This document shows positions 24,381 through 33,274 of a DNA stretch of 63,703 nucleotides, piece by piece. Below the pieces are notes generated by a model. It was not told where the DNA came from. It was given only the letters and a program-made list of their open reading frames with translations, and did not search any database. This DNA comes from Bacteroidaceae bacterium (lineage in GTDB: Bacteria > Bacteroidota > Bacteroidia > Bacteroidales > Bacteroidaceae), in contig JAFRQD010000042.1 of NCBI GenBank assembly GCA_017428785.1, positions 1 through 63,703 on the forward strand, written 5' to 3'. The position numbers and the translations under genes are program-made. Each line of letters starts with the position of its first letter. Position 1 is the first letter of the stretch.

Positions 24381-26099
24381 ATGAGAAAAAGCAATTACGA
24401 CAAGAAACCTTCGACGCACATCGAGGGCAAGATAATTACAGGTTGGGATAACATCGTCGATACACTTTCGCAGGCATGGGCCGACGAGCCTGTTTGGGCC
24501 ATCGACCTCTACCCGGGCACATACGAAGAAGACTTTATCAATGCCTTAGCCAAGACAGGCAGGAAGATTATCAATACCCGCACCCTGATGCGGCCTGAAG
24601 AGGAAATCCGACAACTGACAGAGCGCTTCATGACGGATGATGTGCTCTTCGGTTACATGTCGAATGTGAGGTTGGAAGAGTACTGGACCCCCCAGCCCCC
24701 TTTAGGGGGAGTAACAGAACCTGTCATCATTATCGGTACGGGAGCCGCTTCCTTTCTCCCCCTAAAGGGGGTCGGGGGGTCAGGTCCTGTCTGTTACGCC
24801 GACATGGCCCGCTGGGAGATTCAGCAGCGTTTCCGCAGGCACGAGGTCAAGGCCTTGGGCATCGACAACCACGAGGACAGTCCGTCGGTACAATATAAAC
24901 GAGGCTACTTCAACGACTGGAACATCATCGACCGCTACAAGGACGAGCTGATGCAGAGCGGACGCATCCAGTTCTGGATTGACTCGAACCGTCGCGACGA
25001 GCCTAAGATGATTACCGATGCACAGATGCGGCAAGGGCTGGAGCGGACGGCTCACAAGCCTTTCCGCGTAGTGCCTTTCTTCGACCCTGCTCCCTGGGGC
25101 GGACAATGGATGAAAGAGGTGTGCGACCTGCCTCGAGAAGAGCAGAACTACGGCTGGTGCTTCGACTGCGTGCCCGAGGAGAACAGCCTATATCTGGAAG
25201 CGGAAGGAACGCTCTTCGAACTGCCCTCGCAGGATGTTGTGCTGGCTCACACTCGCGAGTTGCTCGGCCAGCAGGTTTGGCATCGCTTCGGCAAGAGTTT
25301 CCCCATCCGCTTCGACTTCCTCGATACGATGCAAGGCGGCAACCTCAGCCTGCAAGTGCACCCGACAAACGAGTTCGCTCAGCGCGAGTTCGGACTGCCA
25401 TACACTCAGGATGAGAGCTACTACCTGCTCGATGCAGCCGACAATGCCGTGGTCTATCTCGGCCTGAAGGAAGGCATCGACAAGGTGCAGATGATTGAGG
25501 ACCTGCGGGCTGCTCAGAGGGGCGAGATACTCTTCGACGCAGAGAAGTACGTCAACAAGCTGCCTGCCAAGAAGCACGACCACTACCTCATCCCTGCAGG
25601 CACGATTCATTGCTCCGGCCACGACAGCATGGTGCTTGAGATAAGCTCCACACCCAGCATCTTCACCTTCAAGCTTTGGGACTGGGCGCGACTGGGTCTG
25701 GACGGCAAGCCGCGACCTATCAATGTGGAGCGCGGCAAGCATGTCATCCAATGGGAGCGCACCACACCTTTTGTCATGTCGCAGATTGCCAACCATTTCG
25801 AGGTACTCCATGAGGAGGAAGGCATCAAGGAGGAGCGCACAGGCCTGCATCCCAATGAGTTCATCGAGACACGCAGGCACACCTTCACTCGTCCTGTGGT
25901 GCACAACACAAATGGCGGCGTGAATGTCCTCAACCTTGTGGACGGCGAGGCAGCCCTCATCGAGAGCCCTGAAGGCAAGTTCGAGCCCTTCGAGGTACAC
26001 TATGCCGAGACCTTCATCATCCCTGCCTGCATCGGCCGTTACACCATCAAGCCCCTGCAGGGAGAGTGCATGACCATCAAGGCCTCAGTAAAAAGGTGA
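24381..26099 (+). CDS. Class I mannose-6-phosphate isomerase with N-terminal extension
   Basis: 572 residues from the ATG at 24381; an upstream TTG at 24357 overlaps the promoter and is rejected. The C-terminal half is a type I phosphomannose isomerase of the cupin fold: GGNLSLQVHP (metal His), the catalytic-domain PAGTIHCSGHDS and a late ...GRYTIKPL strand. It interconverts mannose-6-P and fructose-6-P. The first about 230 residues are an extra domain (VCYADMARWEIQQRFRR, FNDWNIIDRYKDEL) that I cannot name, found in long Bacteroidetes versions. That domain carries a palindromic pair of in-frame repeats (24687-24780) around VIIIGTGAAS. The gene is first of three with a ROK kinase and an MFS porter. 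The base enzyme is secure; the role of the extension is unknown. Confidence 0.88.
   Translation: MRKSNYDKKPSTHIEGKIITGWDNIVDTLSQAWADEPVWAIDLYPGTYEEDFINALAKTGRKIINTRTLMRPEEEIRQLTERFMTDDVLFGYMSNVRLEEYWTPQPPLGGVTEPVIIIGTGAASFLPLKGVGGSGPVCYADMARWEIQQRFRRHEVKALGIDNHEDSPSVQYKRGYFNDWNIIDRYKDELMQSGRIQFWIDSNRRDEPKMITDAQMRQGLERTAHKPFRVVPFFDPAPWGGQWMKEVCDLPREEQNYGWCFDCVPEENSLYLEAEGTLFELPSQDVVLAHTRELLGQQVWHRFGKSFPIRFDFLDTMQGGNLSLQVHPTNEFAQREFGLPYTQDESYYLLDAADNAVVYLGLKEGIDKVQMIEDLRAAQRGEILFDAEKYVNKLPAKKHDHYLIPAGTIHCSGHDSMVLEISSTPSIFTFKLWDWARLGLDGKPRPINVERGKHVIQWERTTPFVMSQIANHFEVLHEEEGIKEERTGLHPNEFIETRRHTFTRPVVHNTNGGVNVLNLVDGEAALIESPEGKFEPFEVHYAETFIIPACIGRYTIKPLQGECMTIKASVKR
24687..24780. repeat. Inverted pair of palindromic CCCCCTTTAGGGGG repeats inside the isomerase gene
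   Basis: Arms 24687-24711 and 24756-24780 are reverse complements at 23 of 25 positions; each contains its own hairpin. They encode TPQPPLGGV and LPLKGVGGS and bracket a short conserved-looking strand (VIIIGTGAAS), so the frame and the strand survive between two insertions. Confidence 0.9.
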
Positions 26100-26197
26100 A
26101 ATGGTGAAATGGTGAAATGGTGAAAACGAAATAACGTAATGACATTATCACGAAATGAAGAGTAATCGAAATAACGAAAACTATAAAACCAACTATT

Positions 26198-27292
26198 ATG
26201 AGTAAAGACAAGAAAATCGTGCTGACGCTTGATGCAGGCGGAACGAACTTCGTGTTCTCAGCAATTTGTGACAATGAGGAGATTGTGGAACCCGTGCGCC
26301 TGAAGGCTGTAACCACCGACACCGAGGGCTGCTTGGCCACTCTTGTGCAAGGCTTCACAACGGTCAAGGAGAAACTCGATGCCGAGCCCGTGGCTATCAG
26401 TTTCGCTTTCCCCGGTCCTGCCGACTATGAGCGCGGCGTGATTGGCGACCTGCCCAACTTCCCTTCCTTCCGAGGTGGAGTGGCGCTCGGCCCTTATCTG
26501 GAGAGTGTTTTCAAGATTCCCGTGTATGTAAACAACGACGGCAATCTCTTCGCATACGGTGAGGCTTTGGCCGGAGCTCTGCCGCGTGTGAACAAGGCTC
26601 TCGAGGAGGCTGGTTGCAAGCGTCGCTACAAGAATCTGGTGGGCATCACCCTCGGCACAGGTTTTGGCGGTGGCGTGGTGATCGACAAGGTCTTGCTGAA
26701 GGGCGACAACAGCTGTGGCGGCGATGTCTGGTGCATGCGAAACGGCATGTATCCCTTCGTCATAGCAGAGGAGAGTGTCAGCATCCGTGCTGTCCGCAGA
26801 GTGTATGCCGAGATGTCGCATGAAGAGATAGGCGACCTCACGCCCAAGGACATCGGCGATATCGCCAATGGTACGCGCCCAGGCAACATGAAGGCCGCTC
26901 AGGAGAGCTTCCGCCAGCTGGGCCAGGTAACGGCTGCGGCACTGGTGAATGTGCTCAACATTGTAGATGGAATCGTGGTGATAGGTGGCGGACTGTCGCA
27001 CAATTCGAAATGGATTCTGCCAGGCATGATGGAAGAGTTCAACCGTCCTGTAGGCACCTTCTCGGGCAATCTGCTCCCCACTCTTCAGTCGGAGGTTTAC
27101 AACTTCGAAGACCCTGAGCAGCGTGCAGCCTTCCTCGAGGACAAGGATGTCTATGTCGATGTGCCCCATACCGACAAGAAGGTTCTGTATTGTGCCCAGC
27201 GGAAAGTGGCTGTCACCATCTCCGAACTCGGCGCAAGCAAAGCCATCAACCTGGGAGCTTATAACTTCGCACTTAATCAGTTAGAGAAATGA
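26198..27292 (+). CDS. ROK-family sugar kinase (probable hexokinase/mannokinase)
   Basis: 364 residues. The ATP phosphate-binding motif DAGGTNFVFS lies near the start; VGITLGTGFGGGVVID and DGIVVIGGGLSH are the usual ROK glycine motifs. YVNNDGN holds the catalytic Asp region. In Bacteroides, ROK kinases phosphorylate glucose and mannose; here the flanking isomerase and transporter point to mannose. The gene follows a 98-base spacer containing AAATGGTGA repeats and overlaps the MFS gene by 4 bases (ATGA). Fructokinase or N-acetylhexosamine kinase activity cannot be ruled out. Confidence 0.85.
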   Translation: MSKDKKIVLTLDAGGTNFVFSAICDNEEIVEPVRLKAVTTDTEGCLATLVQGFTTVKEKLDAEPVAISFAFPGPADYERGVIGDLPNFPSFRGGVALGPYLESVFKIPVYVNNDGNLFAYGEALAGALPRVNKALEEAGCKRRYKNLVGITLGTGFGGGVVIDKVLLKGDNSCGGDVWCMRNGMYPFVIAEESVSIRAVRRVYAEMSHEEIGDLTPKDIGDIANGTRPGNMKAAQESFRQLGQVTAAALVNVLNIVDGIVVIGGGLSHNSKWILPGMMEEFNRPVGTFSGNLLPTLQSEVYNFEDPEQRAAFLEDKDVYVDVPHTDKKVLYCAQRKVAVTISELGASKAINLGAYNFALNQLEK

Positions 27293-28443
27293 ACAAGAAG
27301 CTAATCCCCGTCATGCTATGCTTCTTCGCGATGGGTTTCGTGGATATGGTAGGCATAGCAAGCAACTATGTAAAGGCCGACTTGAACCTCTCCGACTCGA
27401 TGGCGAACACACTCCCCTCGCTCGTGTTCCTGTGGTTCCTCATCTTCAGCATCCCCACAAGCTTGCTGATGAACAAGATCGGCCGCAAGAACACAGTACT
27501 GCTGAGTCTTGCGATGACCCTTGTGGCAATGGCGATTCCGGTATTCACCCTCGATTTCACCATGCTGCTGCTCTCTTTCTCCCTTTTGGGAATAGGCAAC
27601 GCCATCCTCCAGACCTCGCTCAATCCGTTGGTTGACACGGTGATGAAAGGCGGCGCATCAGCCAGCACCCTGACCTTCGGGCAGTTCATCAAGAGCATCG
27701 CATCGTTCCTGGCTCCCATCATCGCCTCTTGGGGAGCCACCACAAACGCTTTCGGCCTGGGTTGGCAAGCACTCTATCCTATATATTTATGTGTAGGAAT
27801 TGTGGCAACGCTGCTGCTCTTCGGCACCCGCATCGACGAGGAACCCGCAGCCCAAGAGCAGAAGTCTGTGGGCGAACAGTTTGCCGGAGCTTTTGCTCTG
27901 CTGGGCAATCCCTTCATCCTGCTCTGCTTCCTGGCCATCATCTGCCATGTGGGCATTGATGTCGGCACCAGCGTAACAGCCCCGAAGATACTGATGGAAC
28001 GGACAGGCATGGAACTTAACAATGCCGCTTTCGTCTGCACCATTTACTTCGTAGCAAAGGCCGTCGGCAGCTTCTCGGGCAGTTTCATCATGAACTACCT
28101 GAAGGACTGGAGCTTCCTGCTCCTGAGTGTCCTGCTGATGGTACTGGCCGCCGTTGGCCTCATCTACGGCCACGACACCGCCACCATCTACGCCAGCGTG
28201 GCTCTGATGGGCTTCGGCAACGGCAACCCCTTCAGCATCATCTTTGCAAGAGCCATGCAGGCTGTTCCCGAGAAGAAGAACGAAGTGAGCGGCTTGCTCA
28301 TCATGGGCATCTTCGGCGGCACCGTCTTCCCGCTCCTGATGGGCTTCGCCAGCGATGCAATGGGACAGGTCGGCGCCGTTCTCGTCATGGCTGTCGGCAT
28401 CCTCTATCTGCTCGGCTTCTGGCTCCAAGGCAGGAAGGCCTGA
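27289..28443 (+). CDS. MFS sugar transporter (FucP/GluP-like)
   Basis: 384 residues with about 12 membrane helices. The N-terminal helix MLCFFAMGFVDMVGIASNYVKADLNLSD, the loop MNKIGRKNT (MFS motif A) and GIGNAILQTSLNPLVD resemble the fucose/glucose/galactose:H+ symporter group of Bacteroidetes. It would import the hexose that the co-translated kinase phosphorylates. Mannose is the likely substrate from context. A 22-bp repeat array starts 9 bases after the stop. Confidence 0.88.
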   Translation: MNKKLIPVMLCFFAMGFVDMVGIASNYVKADLNLSDSMANTLPSLVFLWFLIFSIPTSLLMNKIGRKNTVLLSLAMTLVAMAIPVFTLDFTMLLLSFSLLGIGNAILQTSLNPLVDTVMKGGASASTLTFGQFIKSIASFLAPIIASWGATTNAFGLGWQALYPIYLCVGIVATLLLFGTRIDEEPAAQEQKSVGEQFAGAFALLGNPFILLCFLAIICHVGIDVGTSVTAPKILMERTGMELNNAAFVCTIYFVAKAVGSFSGSFIMNYLKDWSFLLLSVLLMVLAAVGLIYGHDTATIYASVALMGFGNGNPFSIIFARAMQAVPEKKNEVSGLLIMGIFGGTVFPLLMGFASDAMGQVGAVLVMAVGILYLLGFWLQGRKA

Positions 28444-28451
28444 CAACCTGG

Positions 28452-28539
28452 CAAGTGTAGTTGACGAACCTCACAAGTGTAGTTGACGAACTTGACAAGT
28501 GTAGTTGACGAATTAGGCACGTTTAGTTTGCGAACTAAG
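28452..28539. repeat. 22-bp-period repeat array, CAAGTGTAGTTGACGAA family
   Basis: Units start at 28452, 28474, 28496 and 28518, exactly 22 bp apart. The first three share CAAGTGTAGTTGACGAA; the fourth is diverged (CACGTTTAGTTTGCGAA). The fourth unit and its edges also form a hairpin (AGGCACGTTTAGTT with AACTAAGCGTGCCT) followed by ATGTTTTT, which may terminate the mannose operon. Confidence 0.9.
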
Positions 28540-28679
28540 CGTGCCTATGTTTTTGCTCCTCCAACGTCCCTCATGTTCCTTGAAAGGGATGAGCAGAGCG
28601 AAGCGAGAGGTGGAGTTGGAAAGGAGGCGTTTCAATGCGCGAAACAGGCCGGTTTCACCAGGCGGCGATGGCATGAAAA

Positions 28680-28767
28680 AACGCCGCGTGCGGCGATGGC
28701 AATCCCCGGCTGCGGCGATGGGCATTTCCGCGTGCGGCGTTGGCAATCGCCGCAGCCGGCGTTTTCA
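28680..28767. repeat. 22-bp-period GC-rich repeat array (CCGCGTGCGGCG family), four units
   Basis: Units start at 28680, 28702, 28724 and 28746, all 22 bp. Their 5' words run AACGCC, ATCCCC, ATTTCC, ATCGCC, the same order as in the array at 37724-37811, so whole arrays have been copied. The rest of the gene-free stretch 28540-28680 holds only imperfect inverted repeats. Confidence 0.9.
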
Positions 28768-28792
28768 ACCCCTCCACAGGGGCCTCGAAAAT

Positions 28793-28824
28793 TAAAAAAA
28801 GGGCAACCTCACGGCTGCCCTTTC
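28793..28824 (-). terminator. Rho-independent terminator for the sigma/anti-sigma pair
   Basis: On the minus strand AAAGGGCAGCC pairs with GGTTGCCCTTT, with the hairpin followed by a run of T. It ends transcription 73 bases after the anti-sigma-like gene. It could also act on the plus strand, with a weaker T-run. Confidence 0.8.
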
Positions 28825-28896
28825 CTGTCGTTAGATAATTGTTTTTGAGAGAATTGATTGTTTTAATAAACCTTTTTATTATAAAAGCAGAAATGA

Positions 28897-29391
28897 TTAT
28901 CTGGGGAACGCATCGAGCGTGTCGATGGATAATGTCTTGAGTTCGGCCGACTGCTGCTCGGGCCGAGACGCTATCGAATCATTGACCATCGACCATTGAC
29001 TGTTGACCAACGAAGGCTGTCCGTTGTCCGAAGCCTGTTGTCCGTCATCGGTAAAACTCTGATGAGCCGCATTGCCGATGGTGAGCAGGATGGCGATGAG
29101 GCCAGCCGCTCTGTAGAAAGGACGGCAGCGGCGCATGAAGGTCACTCTGCGGGCCTTGCACACCTGAACCGCAGGCTCCTCTCCTACCATACGGAGCATC
29201 TTGTCCTGGAAGTCCTTGCTTAGGTGCTCCCCGGCCATTTCGTCTTCTTCGAGGAAGAGCTGGCGATAGGGAAGCAGGCTGGCAGGCACATCCTCCTGGC
29301 GGAAGAAAGTGCGGAGGATGGCCTCCTCCTCGAGTGTCGTCTGGCATTCCCAGTAACGCTCCAACAGTTGTTCGATGTATTTATAGTCCAT
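28897..29391 (-). CDS. Putative membrane anti-sigma factor
   Basis: 164 residues. The cytoplasmic N-terminal half is acidic and helical (IEQLLERYWECQTTLEEEAI, LRTFFRQEDVPASLLPYRQL). One membrane helix (about 94-108, AAGLIAILLTIGNAA) is followed by a short outer tail. It overlaps the upstream sigma gene by 11 bases, the usual arrangement of a sigma factor and its membrane-held inhibitor. The tail contains repeat-derived sequence (DDGQQASDNGQPSLVNSQWS), from TTGACC and TTGTCCG words. The regulated genes are not visible here. Confidence 0.65.
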   Translation of the reverse strand: MDYKYIEQLLERYWECQTTLEEEAILRTFFRQEDVPASLLPYRQLFLEEDEMAGEHLSKDFQDKMLRMVGEEPAVQVCKARRVTFMRRCRPFYRAAGLIAILLTIGNAAHQSFTDDGQQASDNGQPSLVNSQWSMVNDSIASRPEQQSAELKTLSIDTLDAFPR

Positions 29392-29872
29392 TGTTCAGTT
29401 TATCTTTTATCTTCGTCCGCGCTCTGTGCAAATAGACCTTCACCTGAGTCTCGCTGATGCCCAGCATAGCGGCTATCTCCTGATAGGTCTTGCCCTCGAT
29501 GTCTCTCAGCAACATGATAGTGCGCTGCACCTCAGGCAGGGCGTCCATGAGCCTTCTGACGAGAGAGATTTGCTCGCTAGCCACCAGTTGCTCGTGAGGC
29601 GTCTGGCTGCTGAAATGTGCCATTTCATCGAGGTTTTCGGTATTGCGACCTGCCCGTTTCTGGATGTCGAGAGCACGATTTCTGCATATTGCGATGGCGA
29701 ACGCTTCGAGATTGTCTATCTGCTCCCACTCGCTGCGATGCTCCCACACCTTGAGCAGCGTGTCCTGCACCACATCTTCGGCCTCTGCCCTGTTCATCGT
29801 AATGCGTAGAGCAAGGCGAAAGAGCTTGTCGCTCAACGGCATAACGGTGGTTCGGAAGCTGATGTTTTCCAT
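29381..29872 (-). CDS. ECF-type RNA polymerase sigma factor
   Basis: 163 residues. Region 2: FRLALRITMNRAEAEDVVQDTLLKVWEH. Region 4: LPEVQRTIMLLRDIEGKTYQEIAAMLGISETQVKVYLHRARTK, a clear helix-turn-helix. It differs from the FecI-type factor at 6020-6496 in having no STN receptor partner; instead it pairs with a one-helix membrane protein. Autoregulation is possible, but I see no matching -35/-10 pair. Confidence 0.88.
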   Translation of the reverse strand: MENISFRTTVMPLSDKLFRLALRITMNRAEAEDVVQDTLLKVWEHRSEWEQIDNLEAFAIAICRNRALDIQKRAGRNTENLDEMAHFSSQTPHEQLVASEQISLVRRLMDALPEVQRTIMLLRDIEGKTYQEIAAMLGISETQVKVYLHRARTKIKDKLNNGL

Positions 29873-29914
29873 CTCTCTACTTATGAAGACGATTCAGGAC
29901 TGAAAAAGTTACAG

Positions 29915-30041
29915 GGAAAGGTGAAAAATTTAAAAGTTAAAAAGTTAAAAGGTGGTTACGGCATAAGACAATTCCACTTCATCCCCCTCTTTTTCACCTT
30001 TTTACCTTTTCAACTGTTCACCTTTTCAACTTTTAAACTTT
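29915..30041. repeat. A/T-rich low-complexity inverted repeats (GGTGAAAA / TTTTCACC)
   Basis: The left part is built from AAAAGTTAAA words ending in GGTG. The right part repeats TTCACCTTTT at 29993, 30017 and 30041, 24 bp apart. The two parts are roughly complementary, so a long hairpin is possible between argB and the sigma gene. The argB stop lies inside it. Confidence 0.6.
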
Positions 30042-30857
30042 TCACCTTTTTATCGTTGTTCCCCTCGAGCCGTCGATGTTGTCGGAATGCGTGATAACCA
30101 CTTGCCGCACGCCTTTACGGATAGCGTCGAAGGCATTCTCTATCTTCGGTATCATGCCGCCTGCAATGACGCCCTCGGCTATGAGACGGTTTGCCGCTTG
30201 CTCGTCAATAAGAGGAATCACGCTGCTGTCGTCGTCGGCATCGCGAAGCACGCCTGCCTTCTCGAAGCAGAAGGTCAGCGTCACATCATAAAGCTCGGCA
30301 AGGGCTTGAGCTACGGACGAGGCAATGGTGTCGGCATTGGTGTTGAGGATGTGGCCTTCGCCATCGTGCGTCAGCGGAGCCACAACAGGCACAGAGCCGC
30401 TCTCTATAAGTTCCGAAAGCAGCTGGGCATCTACCCTGTCCACATCTCCTACAAAGCCGAAATCGACCATCTGCTCCGTGCCGTCATCCATCTTGACACG
30501 CTTCAAGGGCCGCTTATGACTGCGAATCACATCGCCATCGGCACCAGTCAGGCCAATTGCTTTCACACCTTTCGCCTGCAGGCCTGCCACGATGTTCTTG
30601 TTGACCAGGCCGCCATAAACCATCGTCACCACCTCGAGCATCTTCTCGTCTGTGATGCGACGGCCGCCAACCATCCTGCTCTCAATGCCGAGGCTCGCTG
30701 CCATAGAAGTCGCCAGACGGCCGCCTCCATGCACAAGCACCTTGCGCCCAGGCATCGAAGCAAACTGCTCGAGCAATGAAGCAAGCGATGCGGCATTCTC
30801 CACCACACCGCCTCCTACCTTTATTATATTAAGGGGCTCCCCTGTATTTGTTTTCAT
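30042..30857 (-). CDS. argB: Acetylglutamate kinase
   Basis: 271 residues from the ATG at 30857; a TTG four codons earlier is rejected. Amino-acid kinase fold: [11 protein letters not shown] (phosphate loop), [14 protein letters not shown] (second glycine loop), [15 protein letters not shown] and [16 protein letters not shown] (substrate and nucleotide lysines). It phosphorylates N-acetylglutamate (N-acetyl- or N-succinyl- in some Bacteroidetes) in arginine synthesis. The 5' end overlaps rsgA by 29 bases; no other arg gene is nearby. Confidence 0.92.
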   Translation of the reverse strand: MKTNTGEPLNIIKVGGGVVENAASLASLLEQFASMPGRKVLVHGGGRLATSMAASLGIESRMVGGRRITDEKMLEVVTMVYGGLVNKNIVAGLQAKGVKAIGLTGADGDVIRSHKRPLKRVKMDDGTEQMVDFGFVGDVDRVDAQLLSELIESGSVPVVAPLTHDGEGHILNTNADTIASSVAQALAELYDVTLTFCFEKAGVLRDADDDSSVIPLIDEQAANRLIAEGVIAGGMIPKIENAFDAIRKGVRQVVITHSDNIDGSRGTTIKR

Positions 30858-31764
30858 CTTTGTCTTCAAGCATTGACAGATAACTCATAAAGCGACTCTC
30901 GGCAATCCGTCCCTCTGCAACTGCCTGCAAGACTGCACAGCCAGGCTCGTGGGTATGGGTGCAATTGCCAAAGCGGCAGTCGGCCGAAGTCGTGAATATC
31001 TCGCGGAAATAGTGCGACACTTCCTCGCGCTCCATATCGAATGTGCCAAAGCCCTTGATGCCCGGAGTATCGATAAGCGAACCGCCCTGAGGCAGGAAGT
31101 ACATCTCGGAGAAAGTCGTGGTGTGCATACCGGCATCATGAGCCACGCTGATTTCTGCCGTCTTCGCCTCTGCATCAGGCACCAGCAAGTTGAGCAATGT
31201 GCTCTTGCCCACTCCGCTGTTGCCGCTGAGAAGCGTCGTCTTGTCCATAAGCACGGCCTGCAACTCATCGATGCCATTCCCTGTCTCGGCAGAACAAGTG
31301 AGGCACTCGTAACCTATGCTTCTGTAAAGCGACACGAGAGACGACATTTTCCCCAGCTCTGCCTCGTCATAGAGGTCAGTCTTGTTGAAAATGAGAAGCA
31401 CAGGCACCCGATACGCCTCTGCACTTGCCAGGAAGCGGTCGATGAAGGTCGTGCTCGTCTCGGGATGGGCAATCGTGACCACAAGCGCAGCCATATCGAC
31501 ATTAGCAGCAATGATGTGGCTCTGCTTCGAGAGGTTGGAGGCTTTACGGATGATGTAATTCCGCCTGTCCTCGATGTCGTCAATCAATGCCGTCTGCCCG
31601 TCGGGACTCGGCATAATGCTTACCACATCGCCCACGGCAACAGGATTCGTGCTCCTGATGCCCTTGAGGCGAAAGGTCCCCTTCACCTTGCAGTCGAACA
31701 GCCGGCCATCGTCCGTCTTGACGGTGTACCAGCTTCCTGTATTCCTGACAATGAGGCCGCGCAT
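30829..31764 (-). CDS. rsgA: Ribosome small-subunit-dependent GTPase A
   Basis: 311 residues, starting at the ATG that overlaps the frr stop (TGATG). N-terminal OB-fold ([27 protein letters not shown]), then a circularly permuted GTPase: NKTD (G4) comes before [12 protein letters not shown] (G1) and DTPGIKGFG (G3). The C-terminal zinc domain has [16 protein letters not shown]. It matures the 30S subunit. With frr upstream, and rbfA elsewhere in the window, it adds to the ribosome-handling genes here. Confidence 0.95.
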   Translation of the reverse strand: MRGLIVRNTGSWYTVKTDDGRLFDCKVKGTFRLKGIRSTNPVAVGDVVSIMPSPDGQTALIDDIEDRRNYIIRKASNLSKQSHIIAANVDMAALVVTIAHPETSTTFIDRFLASAEAYRVPVLLIFNKTDLYDEAELGKMSSLVSLYRSIGYECLTCSAETGNGIDELQAVLMDKTTLLSGNSGVGKSTLLNLLVPDAEAKTAEISVAHDAGMHTTTFSEMYFLPQGGSLIDTPGIKGFGTFDMEREEVSHYFREIFTTSADCRFGNCTHTHEPGCAVLQAVAEGRIAESRFMSYLSMLEDKDENKYRGAP

Positions 31765-32324
31765 CAAACGGTCATGATTTCCTTCTCCTTAGCGGCAAGG
31801 ACTTCGTCCACCTTCTTGACGAACTTGTCGTGCATCTTCTGCATGTCGCCCTCGGCATCCTTTTCCAAATCCTCGGAAAGGCCGTCCTTGATGCCCTTCT
31901 TCAGCTTCTCGATGATTTCGCGACGTGTGTTGCGGATGCTCACCTTTGCCTGCTCAGCCTCGCCCTTGCACTGCTTGGCAAGTTGCTTACGGCGCTCCTC
32001 TGTCAAAGGAGGAATGCCCAGGCGGATAATCTCGCCATTGTTCTCCGGCGTGATGCCTACGTTGCTGTCCATGATGGCCTTCTCAATGGGACGGAACATG
32101 CTCTTGTCCCAGGGCTTGATGGTGATGGTGCGTGGGTCGGGAGCCACAACGGCAGCCACCTGATTGAGAGGCACCATGCTACCATAGCTGTCCACACGAA
32201 TGCCATCCAGAATCTTCACATTGGCCTTGCCTGCACGAATGTGTGCCAAGGTCTCCTCGAGGTACATCACAGCCTCCTCCATTTTCTCCTCAGCTTTGCC
32301 GAGAGTTTCTTTTACATCTATCAT
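31764..32324 (-). CDS. frr: Ribosome recycling factor
   Basis: 186 residues matching RRF over its whole length: [22 protein letters not shown] at the start, then [31 protein letters not shown] and the helical C-terminus ending [13 protein letters not shown]. It splits post-termination ribosomes with EF-G. It heads the frr-rsgA-argB run; a TACTTTTG box at 32376-32383 is the probable promoter. Confidence 0.97.
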   Translation of the reverse strand: MIDVKETLGKAEEKMEEAVMYLEETLAHIRAGKANVKILDGIRVDSYGSMVPLNQVAAVVAPDPRTITIKPWDKSMFRPIEKAIMDSNVGITPENNGEIIRLGIPPLTEERRKQLAKQCKGEAEQAKVSIRNTRREIIEKLKKGIKDGLSEDLEKDAEGDMQKMHDKFVKKVDEVLAAKEKEIMTV

Positions 32325-32375
32325 ATTTCTTTATATTTAATAGGTTATAACGTCCATTTCTTCGCTTTTGTTTAG

Positions 32376-32383
32376 CAAAAGTA
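32376..32383 (-). promoter_or_regulatory. Candidate -7 box (TACTTTTG) for frr-rsgA-argB
   Basis: TACTTTTG on the minus strand fits TAnnTTTG, about 52 bases before the frr ATG. The divergent VTC-domain gene is on the other side of this 142-base gap. Confidence 0.5.
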
Positions 32384-32437
32384 GTGTTTTTTTGTTAAAA
32401 ACATCACGCCACGCGTCATTATTTGCATAAAAATGTC

Positions 32438-32445
32438 TATATTTG
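32438..32445 (+). promoter_or_regulatory. Candidate -7 box (TATATTTG) for the VTC-domain cluster
   Basis: TATATTTG on the plus strand lies about 21 bases before the ATG at 32467. That makes the upstream TTG at 32443 unlikely as a start, since it is inside the box. Confidence 0.6.
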
Positions 32446-32466
32446 TCGCGAATAAAGTCAAAAAGT

Positions 32467-33246
32467 ATGGATATTGACGCCCGCATAGACGAATTGCTTG
32501 CAAATCTGAAGCCAATTACGCTGGACGAAATGAAAGAGATTCGTCTTATGAATCGCACGGACACCAAGTTCGTGACGAACAAGGAAACCCTTGCTCGCTT
32601 GCTGGAGCTTGCGCAAGGCAAATACTTTGCGCAGTTCCATTTCGGTGCCAAGATTGCAAACTACATGACAACATACTGGGACACGGACGAGTATCGCTTC
32701 TATATGGAGCATCATAACGAACGAGCTCCAAGGCAAAAGGTGCGCGTCAGAACCTACATGGACAGCAACGACACCTTCCTGGAGGTCAAGACAAAGAACA
32801 ATCACGGCCGGACGAAGAAGAAACGCGTCGCCGTCCCTGGCCAAGAGATAACAGGCGAGAACGGCAACGAAGAGTTCCTTCAGGAGAAGGTGCACCTCGG
32901 ATTAGCCGACATACATCCAACTGTTCGCAACCAATTCCATCGCATCACACTCGTCAACTATGGCAAGACAGAACGCCTGACCATCGACTATGATGTGCAG
33001 TTCCACAACTTCGAGACAGGGAAGGATGCTAATGTCGGGCCTCTCGTTATCATAGAGCTTAAGCGCGATGGCAATGTCTATAGTCCTGTCCTCGACATTC
33101 TTCGGGAGCTTCGCATCAAGCCAAGCGGGTTCAGCAAGTACTGCATCGGCTCGGTGCTGACAAACAAGGGCTTGAAGCAGAACCTCTTCAAGGCGCGTCT
33201 GGTGAAGCTGGGCAGAATGGCAGGGCAGAAGCTGCAAGCCAACTAA
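32467..33246 (+). CDS. VTC-domain protein (polyphosphate polymerase-like triphosphate-tunnel fold)
   Basis: 259 residues from the ATG at 32467. The charged motifs of the VTC tunnel fold are visible: RTDTKFVTN, KVRVRTYMDSNDTFLEVKTKNNHGRTKKKR, ERLTIDYDV, VIIELKRDG and PSGFSKYCIG. In yeast Vtc4 the equivalent Arg, Lys and Glu residues bind the polyphosphate chain and metal. The SPX domain and membrane anchor of the yeast protein are missing. The gene is first in a five-gene, same-strand cluster with a DUF4956 membrane protein, a DUF2490 outer-membrane-like protein, a T9SS-tail protein and a beta-helix protein. Polyphosphate synthesis is inferred from the fold only; the real substrate is open. 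Confidence 0.82.
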   Translation: MDIDARIDELLANLKPITLDEMKEIRLMNRTDTKFVTNKETLARLLELAQGKYFAQFHFGAKIANYMTTYWDTDEYRFYMEHHNERAPRQKVRVRTYMDSNDTFLEVKTKNNHGRTKKKRVAVPGQEITGENGNEEFLQEKVHLGLADIHPTVRNQFHRITLVNYGKTERLTIDYDVQFHNFETGKDANVGPLVIIELKRDGNVYSPVLDILRELRIKPSGFSKYCIGSVLTNKGLKQNLFKARLVKLGRMAGQKLQAN

Positions 33247-33274
33247 GAAGTAAAACTAAACAAACATCATTTAT

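Noticed and set aside
28452-28767. Possible CRISPR array, because units repeat at regular intervals
   Set aside because: The units are contiguous with no unique spacers, are only 22 bp long, and no cas gene is present.
28483-28848. Open frame of about 120 codons on the plus strand
   Set aside because: It is made largely of 22-bp GC repeats read through in frame (Arg/Trp/Pro-rich), with no start signal or family resemblance. Similar frames at 37619-38434 and 49600-50380 were dropped for the same reason.
32467-33246. CYTH-type thiamine or adenylate enzyme
   Set aside because: The tunnel fold is shared, but the KVRVRTY...EVKTK motif order and the DUF4956 neighbour fit the VTC type better.
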